Part shown: piece after piece, positions 1 to 6,867 of the stretch
Layout of the letters: each line of letters opens with the position of its first letter
How positions within the stretch are numbered: position 1 is the first letter of the stretch
Origin: Acetobacteraceae bacterium
GTDB taxonomy: Bacteria > Pseudomonadota > Alphaproteobacteria > Acetobacterales > Acetobacteraceae
Assembly (NCBI GenBank): GCA_030041255.1
Contig: JASHOF010000172.1
Coordinates: forward strand, 1 to 35,347
Length of the DNA stretch: 35,347 nucleotides
Direction: 5' to 3'
Notes under the pieces: model-generated
What the model was told of the DNA's origin: nothing
What the model saw: only the letters and a program-made list of their open reading frames with translations
The model's database searches: none
Translations under genes and position numbers: made by a program

Positions 1-28
1 AGCGGATCGCGCTTGCGGAGGTTGTCCG

Positions 29-895
29 TCAGCGGCTCATCAGGATCGGCAGGCGAGCGTGCTCGAGCACATGCCGGGTGACGCCGCCCAGGATGAGCTG
101 GCGGAGCCGTGAGTGGGAATAGGCGCCCATGGTGAGAAGGTCGGCGCCGAACTCCTCGGCGGCGGCGAGAATGCCGGCACCGATCACGCCGCCGACCGGG
201 TGGATGGTGCCGAGATCGGCCGTGATCCCGTGCAGCGCGAGGTAAGGGGCGAGTTCCTCGGCGGGCGGGCCGCGGCGCTGGTAGCCCTCCGAGGAGAGGA
301 TGCGCACCGCTTCGGCCTGTTGCAGCCAGGGCAAGGCGGCGGTGACGGCGGAGGCCGATTCGGCGGTGCCGTTCCAGGCGACCGAGATGCGCCGGCCGAT
401 CGTGGCCGGCGGAGTGCCGGGGGCAAGCAGGACCGGACGGCCGGAATCGAACAACACGGCATGCAGGGCATCGGCCGAGGTGGCGTCCCCGCCGGCTTCA
501 GGATGGGCGACGACGGTCAAATCCGCGAGGCGGGCCTGCTGCGCCACCACGTCCTCCTCGCGGCCGACGGCAGCGGCGAAGCTCGCGGTAGCGACGTTCT
601 GATCGCCTTTCGGCTCCGCAAGCGAAATCTGCCGGGCGGCCACCATCCTGTCGAAGAGGGCGCGCAGCAGGGCGGCACGCTCGCCGCTTTCCTTGTCGGT
701 GGCGGCCATCATCTCTTCGATCATCGCCCCGGAGAGCCCTTCGCCGGCCAGCGGTGCGACGTCGCGCGAATCGACACGGACATGCAGGGCGAGCAGGTGG
801 GCATTCCAGATCCGGCCGACCAGGAGGCCGGTCGCCAGCGCCGATTCGCCGGCCGCGGTGCTGGCAAGCGGCAGCAGGATCTTGCGGATCGACAT
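29..895 (-). CDS. Universal stress protein (UspA family), 288 aa
   Basis: The protein is about twice the length of a single Usp domain. The N-terminal half opens with KILLPLAS, the usual first strand. A second, better preserved Usp fold covers about residues 165-288, starting RRISVAWNGT and ending in the nucleotide-loop block MGAYSHSRLRQ followed by LGGVT. The second glycine of the classical GxxG ATP loop is serine here (GAYS), so ATP binding cannot be assumed. Proteins of this family are cytoplasmic and respond to stress or growth arrest; the specific role is unknown. The ATG at 895 is preceded by an excellent ribosome site (AAGGAGG), which fixes the start. It is transcribed away from nothing visible upstream in the window and is separated from pdxH by 94 bp on the same strand. 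Confidence 0.9.
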   Translation of the reverse strand: MSIRKILLPLASTAAGESALATGLLVGRIWNAHLLALHVRVDSRDVAPLAGEGLSGAMIEEMMAATDKESGERAALLRALFDRMVAARQISLAEPKGDQNVATASFAAAVGREEDVVAQQARLADLTVVAHPEAGGDATSADALHAVLFDSGRPVLLAPGTPPATIGRRISVAWNGTAESASAVTAALPWLQQAEAVRILSSEGYQRRGPPAEELAPYLALHGITADLGTIHPVGGVIGAGILAAAEEFGADLLTMGAYSHSRLRQLILGGVTRHVLEHARLPILMSR

Positions 896-900
896 CGAAG

Positions 901-907
901 CCTCCTT
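901..907 (-). promoter_or_regulatory. Strong Shine-Dalgarno of the universal stress protein gene
   Basis: On the minus strand this reads AAGGAGG, a near-perfect anti-16S match, five bases upstream of the ATG at 893-895. It fixes the start and suggests high translation. Confidence 0.7.
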
Positions 908-989
908 GCGTTGTTGTCCGTTTCGGTCCGCCGCGGTGGAGGGAGGTTAGCACGAACGGGCGCGGCCCTGCGCCAGCCGCGCGCGAGGA

Positions 990-1589
990 TTACGGATAGA
1001 GCATGCCGGTTTGCCATTCGATGCCGTCGGGGACGAAGATGCGGCGCTCGTGCAGGCGAAAGGGCCGCTCCTGCCAGAATTCGAAGCGCGCGGGGGTGAG
1101 GCGGAAGCCGGACCAGAACGGCGGGCGAGGCACCGGATCGGCCGGATAGCGGGCTTCGAAGGCAGCCACGCGCGCCTCAAGATCGGCCTGCGCGGCCAGC
1201 GGGCGGGACTGCTCGGAGGCCCAGGCGCCGATCTGCGAAAGGCGCGGGCGGGAGGCATAGTAGGCGTCAGCCTCGCGGGCGCTGACCGGGCTGGCGGTGC
1301 CTTCGATGCGGATCTGGCGGGAGAGCGACTTCCAATAGAAAAGAAGCGCGGCACGCGGATTGGCGGCGAGTTCGGCGCCCTTGCGGCTTTCGAGGTTGGT
1401 GTAGAAGACGAAGCCCCGCTCGTCCCAACCCTTGAGGAGAACCGTGCGCGCGGAAGGGGCGCCGTCGAGAGAGCAGGTGGCGAGCGTCATCGCGTTGGCA
1501 TCCCGCGGCTCGGCGGCGACGGCAGCGGCGAACCATTCCCCGAACAGGATGAAAGGCGCACGGACGAAGGCGGTGGCGGCTTCGGGCAT
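990..1589 (-). CDS. pdxH: Pyridoxamine/pyridoxine 5'-phosphate oxidase PdxH, 199 aa
   Basis: This FMN enzyme oxidises PNP or PMP to pyridoxal 5'-phosphate, the last step of vitamin B6 synthesis and salvage. FMN-binding residues lie in RTVLLK (48-53) and FVFYTNLESRK (60-70). The substrate-phosphate block is YYASRPRLSQIGAW (110-123), and the active-site Arg/His pair is in RLHER (178-182). The open frame runs upstream to 1838, but similarity begins at ATG 1589, which gives a normal though short protein. Two things are odd. The usual N-terminal LRRxDLP segment is absent, and the C-terminal RLxP motif reads MLYP (196-199), so the conserved arginine is methionine. It is divergent from fabI across 103 bp; pdxH, fabI and aroC are often neighbours in Alphaproteobacteria. 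Catalysis looks intact. Confidence 0.94.
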   Translation of the reverse strand: MPEAATAFVRAPFILFGEWFAAAVAAEPRDANAMTLATCSLDGAPSARTVLLKGWDERGFVFYTNLESRKGAELAANPRAALLFYWKSLSRQIRIEGTASPVSAREADAYYASRPRLSQIGAWASEQSRPLAAQADLEARVAAFEARYPADPVPRPPFWSGFRLTPARFEFWQERPFRLHERRIFVPDGIEWQTGMLYP

Positions 1590-1692
1590 CGCGACGGTCT
1601 CCCTCTTCGCTCCCTGCAATAGAGCGGAAACGCGGGTGCGGGAAACACTGGCCACTTGCCGCATCGCCCGGAACAGCGGCAGAAGGATCGCC

Positions 1693-2535
1693 ATGTCCGA
1701 AGCTTCCGAACGTATCCAGGCCAGGCGCCCGCTGCTCGCCGGACGGAGGGGCCTGATCCTCGGCCTTGCCAACGAGCGCTCGCTCGCCTGGGGTGTCGCG
1801 GCAGCGTGCAGGGAGGAGGGGGCCGAGCTTGCCTTCACCTACCAGGGCGAGGCGCTGGGGCGGCGCGTCAGGCCGCTCGCCGGCAGTCTCGGCTCGGAGA
1901 TCGTGCTGCCTTGTGACGTGGCGGAGCCGGGCAGCATCGAGACGGTGTTCGCGGCGCTCGCCGGGCGATGGGAGAGGCTCGATTTCCTGGTGCACGCCAT
2001 CGGGTTTGCGGACAAGGCGTATCTACGCGGGCGTTTTCTCGATACGCCGCGCGAGGCCTTCCTGCAGGCCCTCGATATCTCCTGCTATTCCTTCGTCGCG
2101 CTGGCGCAGGCCGCGGTGCCGATGATGCAAAGGGGCGGCGCGCTGCTCACCCTCACCTATCTCGGGGCGGAGCGCGTGATGCCGCACTACAACGTAATGG
2201 GAGTGGCGAAGGCGGCGCTCGAGGCCGCGGTCAGGTATCTGGCGGCCGACCTTGGCGGGGCAGGGATTCGTGTCAATGCGATCAGCGCCGGGCCGGTCAG
2301 GACGCTGGCGGCCTCCGGGATCGGCGATTTCCGTTACATCCTGCGGTGGAACCAGTTGAACAGCCCGCTGGAGCGGAATGTGACCACCGAAGAGGTCGGC
2401 GGGGCTGCGCTTTATCTGCTGTCCGATCTCGCTTCGGGCGTAACCGGGGAAATCCATCACGTCGATTGCGGATATCATATCGTCGGGATGAAAAATCCGA
2501 ACGCGCCCGACATCGCGGTCGCCGGCGACGCCTGA
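1693..2535 (+). CDS. fabI: Enoyl-[acyl-carrier-protein] reductase (NADH), FabI type, 280 aa
   Basis: FabI catalyses the last reduction of each fatty-acid elongation cycle, enoyl-ACP to acyl-ACP, in the cytoplasm. The FabI form of the dinucleotide loop, [11 protein letters not shown] (24-34), is present instead of the ordinary SDR TGxxxGxG. The catalytic pair is Tyr166 and Lys173 in YNVMGVAK (Y-x6-K), with the second FabI tyrosine at 156 in [10 protein letters not shown]. The conserved block [15 protein letters not shown] follows. The open frame extends back to 1432, but ATG 1693 matches the family's N-terminus and has AGAAGG six bases upstream. The C-terminus [10 protein letters not shown] resembles alphaproteobacterial FabI, with about ten extra residues. 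aroC starts 7 bp downstream, so the two are probably cotranscribed. Confidence 0.95.
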   Translation: MSEASERIQARRPLLAGRRGLILGLANERSLAWGVAAACREEGAELAFTYQGEALGRRVRPLAGSLGSEIVLPCDVAEPGSIETVFAALAGRWERLDFLVHAIGFADKAYLRGRFLDTPREAFLQALDISCYSFVALAQAAVPMMQRGGALLTLTYLGAERVMPHYNVMGVAKAALEAAVRYLAADLGGAGIRVNAISAGPVRTLAASGIGDFRYILRWNQLNSPLERNVTTEEVGGAALYLLSDLASGVTGEIHHVDCGYHIVGMKNPNAPDIAVAGDA

Positions 2536-2542
2536 AGCGCGC

Positions 2543-3646
2543 GTGTCGCACAACAGCTTCGGACATTTGTTCCGGGTGACGACGTGGGGTGAGAGCCACG
2601 GGCCGGCGATCGGCTGCGTGGTCGATGGCTGTCCGCCGCGGATCGCTTTGCGCGAGGCGGATATCCAGCCGTGGCTCGACCGGCGCCGTCCGGGTGCGTC
2701 GCGTTTCACGAGCCAGCGGGCCGAGCCCGACCAGGTGCGGATTCTGTCGGGCGTTTTCGAGGGGATGACCACCGGCACGCCGATCTCTCTCGTGATCGAG
2801 AATCTGGATCAGCGTTCGAAGGACTATGCGGAAATTGCCGAACGGTTCCGGCCGGGGCACGCGGATCTGACCTATTGGCTGAAATACGGCATCCGCGATT
2901 ATCGGGGCGGCGGGCGCGCCTCGGCGCGCGAGACGGCCGCACGAGTGGCCGCGGGTGCGATCGCGCGGCGGGTACTGGCTGAAGGGGTGCGCATTCGCGG
3001 GGCGCTGATCCAGATCGGGCCGCACAAGATCGAGCGGGCGCGCTGGGACTGGGACCAGGTGGCGGACAACCCCTTCTTCTGCCCGGACGCGGCAACCGTT
3101 CCGATATGGGAAGAATTTCTGGCAGCGGTCCGCAAGGCAGGTTCATCGAGCGGGGCGGTGATTGAGGTGGTGGCGGAGGGTGTGCCGGCCGGGCTCGGTG
3201 CGCCGGTGTACGGGAAGCTCGATGCCGACCTCGCGGCGGCGCTGATGGGAATCAATGCGGTCAAGGGTGTGGAGATCGGCGCCGGATTCGCCGCTGCCGC
3301 GCTGAGGGGCGAAGAGAACGCGGACGAGATGCGGATGCAGGCAGGCGAGGTCAGGTTCCTCGGCAATCAGGCGGGCGGGATTCTCGGCGGCATTTCGACC
3401 GGGGCGCCGATCGTTGCGCGCTTCGCGGTGAAGCCGACGAGTTCGATTCTCGTTCCGCGCCGCGCGGTCGATCGGGAGGGCCGGGAGATCGAGGTGATGA
3501 CGAAGGGGCGGCATGATCCCTGCGTCGGCATTCGCGCCGTCCCCGTGGGCGAGGCGATGATGGCGCTGGTGCTCGCCGATCATCTGCTGCGCCAGCGGGC
3601 GCAGAATCCCGACGCTCCCGAACGGCCGCGCCTGCCGCGGAATTGA
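2543..3646 (+). CDS. aroC: Chorismate synthase AroC, 367 aa
   Basis: AroC converts 5-enolpyruvylshikimate-3-phosphate to chorismate, the branch point for aromatic amino acids, folate and quinones; it needs reduced FMN. All family signatures are visible: [14 protein letters not shown] near residues 16-29, [16 protein letters not shown] in the middle (flavin and substrate contacts) and a C-terminal [17 protein letters not shown]. The length is typical for the bacterial enzyme. The start is GTG at 2543, giving the family's [20 protein letters not shown] opening. It lies 7 bp after the fabI stop, so translation probably benefits from coupling because no strong ribosome site is seen. The gene converges on the SDR gene with only 36 bp between the stops. 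Confidence 0.97.
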   Translation: MSHNSFGHLFRVTTWGESHGPAIGCVVDGCPPRIALREADIQPWLDRRRPGASRFTSQRAEPDQVRILSGVFEGMTTGTPISLVIENLDQRSKDYAEIAERFRPGHADLTYWLKYGIRDYRGGGRASARETAARVAAGAIARRVLAEGVRIRGALIQIGPHKIERARWDWDQVADNPFFCPDAATVPIWEEFLAAVRKAGSSSGAVIEVVAEGVPAGLGAPVYGKLDADLAAALMGINAVKGVEIGAGFAAAALRGEENADEMRMQAGEVRFLGNQAGGILGGISTGAPIVARFAVKPTSSILVPRRAVDREGREIEVMTKGRHDPCVGIRAVPVGEAMMALVLADHLLRQRAQNPDAPERPRLPRN

Positions 3647-3682
3647 AGGCCACCATGGCAGGACGATGCAGGTTCGGGCGGG

Positions 3683-4444
3683 TCAGCCGCCGCCGTCGAT
3701 CGTCAGAATGGTGGCGTTGGTGTAGGCGGAACGCGGGCTGGCGAGGAAGGCGACCGCGGCGCCGATTTCCGCAGCCAGGGCCGGACGTCCGAACGGCATG
3801 CGCGCGTATAGCTCGCGCCAGCGAGAGGCGTCGCCGAGGCTCTTCTCGGCGCGTGCGCGGCTCAACATGACGAGGCGCTCGGTCTCGACCGGGCCCGGAT
3901 TGATGCCGGCGACGCGTATTCCGTGGGCGTGGCTGGCGCGGCCCAGCGCGCGGGTGAAGGCCATCAGCGCCGCGTTGCCGGCGGAGCCGGTGATGTAGTC
4001 CGGATCGAATTTTTCCCCGGCGGCGCCGATCACGTTGACGATCACGCCGGAGCCGCGTTCGGTCATCCGCGCGTGGATCAGGCGGGTCAGCGAGATGTAG
4101 CCGAACACCTTGAGGTCCCACGCCCTGCGCCAGGCCGCGTCATCGACGGCGGCCAGCCCTCCCGGGGGGATCGCGCCGGCATTGTTCACCAGGATGTCCG
4201 GCGTCGGGACGGCGGCGGCAAGCCGCTCGATCTCGTCCTGGCGCGAGAGATCGGCCGCGATCGTCCGGATCGAAACCTGGGCGGTCGTACGGATTGCCTC
4301 GGCGGCTTCGCCGAGCGGGCCGGCACTGCGCGCAATCAGGGTGAGCGCCACGCCCTCGGCGGCGAGCGCGGCTGCAGCGGCACGGCCGATGCCCTTCGAT
4401 CCGCCGGTGACCAGGGCCGTTTTACCGGTGAGACAGAGATCCAT
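3683..4444 (-). CDS. SDR-fold oxidoreductase lacking the catalytic lysine, 253 aa
   Basis: The Rossmann cofactor loop TGGSKGIG (13-20) and the NNAG structural motif (87-90) place it firmly in the short-chain dehydrogenase/reductase family, at the classical length. The catalytic site is abnormal. The expected Tyr-x3-Lys reads YITGS (Tyr150, Ser154), followed by AGNAALMAFTRALG, and the strand before it (VIVNVIGAAGEKF) has no catalytic serine. I recall other SDRs with a similar DYIxGxAGNAAL block, so this is probably a real subfamily and not damage. The substrate is unknown. It is the last gene of a four-gene minus-strand run and begins 21 bp after the amidotransferase stop, so it is likely cotranscribed with it. 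Confidence 0.88.
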   Translation of the reverse strand: MDLCLTGKTALVTGGSKGIGRAAAAALAAEGVALTLIARSAGPLGEAAEAIRTTAQVSIRTIAADLSRQDEIERLAAAVPTPDILVNNAGAIPPGGLAAVDDAAWRRAWDLKVFGYISLTRLIHARMTERGSGVIVNVIGAAGEKFDPDYITGSAGNAALMAFTRALGRASHAHGIRVAGINPGPVETERLVMLSRARAEKSLGDASRWRELYARMPFGRPALAAEIGAAVAFLASPRSAYTNATILTIDGGG

Positions 4445-4465
4445 CCGGGCCAGCGGCGAGAGAAA

Positions 4466-5209
4466 TCAGGCGGCTTTGCGCAGGCCGGCCTGGAAAGCCT
4501 GCGCCGCACGCCCAAAGGCGGCGAAAAGGGCGAAGCGGTCCGGAAAGGACTGGACCTCCCACTCGGGGTGCCACTGGATGCCATAGGCAAAGCTGCGCGC
4601 GCCACCCACGCGGATCCCCTCGATCGTGCCGTCAGCCGCCATCGCCTCGACGATGGCGCGTTCGCCCGGGCGGTCGATCGCCTGCTCGTGCAAGGAATTC
4701 ACCATGATCGTGCGTTCGCCGAGCATGTCCGCGAGACCGCCGGAAAGCGTCACCGTGTGCTTGGGTCCGTAGCGGTCGGCCAGGGTGCCGGACCCGCCGC
4801 GATGATCGAATCGGCCGGGCACGGTCTGCACCCGCTGAACGAGGGTGCCGCCAAGGGCTACGTTCAGCTCCTGGATGCCGCGGCAGATCGCGAGCAGCGG
4901 CAGGCCGCGGGCAAGGGCGGCACGGATCAGCGGCAGGGCGGTCGCATCGCGCGCGGCATCGTGCTGGCCGGGGGTGAGATCGTCGGCCTGGCCGTAACGG
5001 GCAGGCTCGATATTCGACGGGCTGCCCGGGATGAGGAGGCCATCGAGCCGGTCGAGCACGGCCAGCATCGCTTCGCCCTCGGGCGGGATCAGAAGGGGCA
5101 ATGCGCCGGCTGCCGTGATCAGCGCCTGGCCGTAGCGCGCCGGGGTCGCGGTAAAGAGATGATCGCCGAGGCTCTTGGCGCAGCCGGGAATGCCGATGAT
5201 CGGGGTCAT
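4466..5209 (-). CDS. Class I glutamine amidotransferase-like hydrolase (peptidase C26, PuuD-like), 247 aa
   Basis: The fold is that of gamma-glutamyl hydrolases. The nucleophile elbow LAICRGIQELNVALGG carries Cys109, and the His/Glu pair is in QWHPEW (His214, Glu216), so the triad is complete. The N-terminus PIIGIPGCAK and the block DGLLIPGSPSNIEP are typical of the PuuD/C26 group, which splits gamma-glutamyl amides such as gamma-glutamyl-GABA in polyamine breakdown. No other Puu gene is nearby, so the true substrate is uncertain and puuD is not assigned. It starts at ATG 5209, lies 108 bp after the TerB-like gene and is followed closely by the SDR gene. Confidence 0.88.
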   Translation of the reverse strand: MTPIIGIPGCAKSLGDHLFTATPARYGQALITAAGALPLLIPPEGEAMLAVLDRLDGLLIPGSPSNIEPARYGQADDLTPGQHDAARDATALPLIRAALARGLPLLAICRGIQELNVALGGTLVQRVQTVPGRFDHRGGSGTLADRYGPKHTVTLSGGLADMLGERTIMVNSLHEQAIDRPGERAIVEAMAADGTIEGIRVGGARSFAYGIQWHPEWEVQSFPDRFALFAAFGRAAQAFQAGLRKAA

Positions 5210-5317
5210 GCGTGTGCCCGTGAGGGAGAGGCTCTGGTCGTAGAAATAGCGCGGCGAGCAGACTCTGCGAGTTGCAAAGGATGCAGCCCGGCGCTGCTTC
5301 GCCTGGAAGCCTCGTGT

Positions 5318-5737
5318 TCAGCGGTGTTGCTGGCGGGCACGGGCGCCGCGCTCGAGGGCACGCGCGATCAAGGGGTCGATGGCGAGTTCCGCACGCACGA
5401 ATTCGAGCATCTCGAGTTCGGTCCGGCGCGCCTCCTGATCGGCGGCGATGACATCGCAGGCCAGCGCATAGGCGGTCTCGCGGAGCCTCGGCTCCAGGGC
5501 TTCACGGATCAGGCGCGCGGCGTGCGCGAGACCCTCTGTCTCGCCGAGCAGGCTGACGGCGGTGTCCGTCGCGGCCTTGAGGCGATCGGTGGCAAAATCG
5601 TGGAAGACCGGAAGTGTCTGCACCAACCCTGCCATGGCCCCGATTTCGCGGTCGGTCAGGCCGCCATCGGCGGCAGCGACGAGGACCATGGTGCAGACGA
5701 GGGCCTCTTGCGGGTCGAGCGCTTGCAGGGCGGGCAT
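5318..5737 (-). CDS. TerB-like (tellurite resistance protein TerB fold) protein, 139 aa
   Basis: The sequence is almost entirely helical and matches the TerB pattern: an N-terminal MVLVAAADGGLTDREIGAM block in which acidic residues follow the first helix, then a second repeat-like half with ALACDVIAADQEARRTELEML. TerB folds bind metal weakly and occur in stress and envelope proteins; a link to tellurite is not implied. The longer open frame to 6469 is only a shadow of the sirtuin gene, and ATG 5737 opens the recognisable domain. It lies 52 bp after the sirtuin stop on the same strand and is probably in one operon with it. No membrane segment or signal peptide is visible. The function is unknown. 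Confidence 0.75.
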   Translation of the reverse strand: MPALQALDPQEALVCTMVLVAAADGGLTDREIGAMAGLVQTLPVFHDFATDRLKAATDTAVSLLGETEGLAHAARLIREALEPRLRETAYALACDVIAADQEARRTELEMLEFVRAELAIDPLIARALERGARARQQHR

Positions 5738-5789
5738 GGCGGGAATCTTTCGCGGGAACTGCGAAGGCTGCGCGAGGTGGACGGTGAGA

Positions 5790-6533
5790 TCAAGCCGGCA
5801 CGGCGGCGGCGAGCACCGGGCCGATCTCCGTATGGAGAACGAGATCGGCGATGGCGTCGAGCGGCGTTGGTTCGCGGTTGACGATGACCAGCCCGGCGCC
5901 GTTCTCTTTCGCCATGCGGGGAAAGCTGGCAGCCGGAAAGACGACCAGGGAAGAGCCGAGCACGATGAAGAGATCCGCGGCCAGCGTCTCTTCTTCGGCG
6001 CGCCGCATCGCTTCGACGGGCATCGGCTGGCCGAACGAGACGGTGGCGGTCTTGACCAGCCCGCCGCATTCCTGGCAGCTCGGAATCTCGTCGCGACCAA
6101 GGAAACTCTGCCGAAGCGTCTCCAGTTCGTGGCGGAGGCCGCACTCGAGGCAGGTCGCATAGCTGGCATTGCCGTGCAACTCGATGACGCGTTCTGCCGG
6201 CACGCCCGATTCGAGGTGCAGGTTGTCCACGTTCTGGGTGATGACCGCGGCGACCTTGCCCGCCTCCACCAGCCGTGCGATGGCAAAATGGCCGGCGTTG
6301 GGTTTCGCTCCGACCCAGCCGGAGCTGTTGGAAAAGGCGCGCCGCCACGCTTCCCGCCGCCATTCTTCGCTGGCGAGGAACGCGGCGAACTGGATCGGCC
6401 GCATGCGGCTCCACACGCCGCCGGGGCTGCGAAAATCGGGAATGCCGGATTCGGTCGAGATGCCGGCACCGGTGAAGATGACGGCGCGGCGGGCGTGCAC
6501 GATCAGATCGGCAAGGCGAGCGGCGGGGGACAC
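5790..6533 (-). CDS. Sir2-family NAD-dependent protein deacylase, 247 aa
   Basis: Sirtuins remove acyl groups from lysine using NAD+. All core motifs are here: the NAD loop GAGISTESGIPDFRSPGG (22-39), TQNVDNLH (99-106), catalytic His120 in ELHGN, a zinc site of two CxxC pairs (Cys128/131 and Cys153/156), and GSSLVV. The Tyr-x2-Arg pair that marks desuccinylating sirtuins such as E. coli CobB is not seen after the GGVW segment; SRMRPIQF stands there instead, so the acyl preference may differ and cobB is not assigned. The length is normal. It is the first gene of the minus-strand run leading into the TerB-like, amidotransferase and SDR genes. The start is ATG 6533; Met-Ser-Pro fits the family. 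Confidence 0.93.
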   Translation of the reverse strand: MSPAARLADLIVHARRAVIFTGAGISTESGIPDFRSPGGVWSRMRPIQFAAFLASEEWRREAWRRAFSNSSGWVGAKPNAGHFAIARLVEAGKVAAVITQNVDNLHLESGVPAERVIELHGNASYATCLECGLRHELETLRQSFLGRDEIPSCQECGGLVKTATVSFGQPMPVEAMRRAEEETLAADLFIVLGSSLVVFPAASFPRMAKENGAGLVIVNREPTPLDAIADLVLHTEIGPVLAAAVPA

Positions 6534-6595
6534 AGCGAAAGGATAGACGCAGGGCGCGCCGCGGCAAGGAGGAGGCTGGACAGGGGCTCCCTCTC

Positions 6596-6862
6596 GTGTC
6601 CTTCGCTCCGCGCCGTGTAAGCCCGGTTCGATTGCCCGTGAGCCCGCAGATTGCCGCCTTTCCCTGCCTGCCGGTCGGCTACGCCTACGGCCATGGCATC
6701 GCCTTCGGCCACCTGCTGGCCGGCATCGTGATACGGGGTCTGATCTGCGGCCTGATCTTCAGGCTGCTGCACGAGCTGACACTGACCGGGACCGTCGTTC
6801 TGGTCGTCGTCGTGCCGCTCTCGGTGTTTCTTTACACGCGAAGGCAGCCGCGAAGATGGTAG
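6596..6862 (+). CDS. Putative small membrane protein, 88 aa
   Basis: No family is recognised. The residues from about 30 to 80 form one long hydrophobic stretch broken by RLLHE, suggesting two short transmembrane helices (around GIAFGHLLAGIVIRGLICGL and TGTVVLVVVVPLSVFLY) with a positively charged C-terminus, YTRRQPRRW. The frame starts with GTG at 6596; the first 25 residues are uncharacteristic, so the real start may be a later codon. It sits between the divergent sirtuin gene and the convergent helicase gene, with 5 bp between stops. The reverse strand also has an open frame here (6503-6871), but it is polar and featureless. A real gene is plausible but unproven. Confidence 0.45.
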   Translation: MSFAPRRVSPVRLPVSPQIAAFPCLPVGYAYGHGIAFGHLLAGIVIRGLICGLIFRLLHELTLTGTVVLVVVVPLSVFLYTRRQPRRW

Positions 6863-6867
6863 GCGCC

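Noticed and set aside
990-1838. Extended PdxH start at 1838
   Set aside because: The added 83 residues cross the fabI start region and show no family similarity.
3923-5881. Plus-strand open frame of 652 codons
   Set aside because: It crosses the SDR, amidotransferase and TerB-like genes, all confirmed on the minus strand, and has no recognisable domain.
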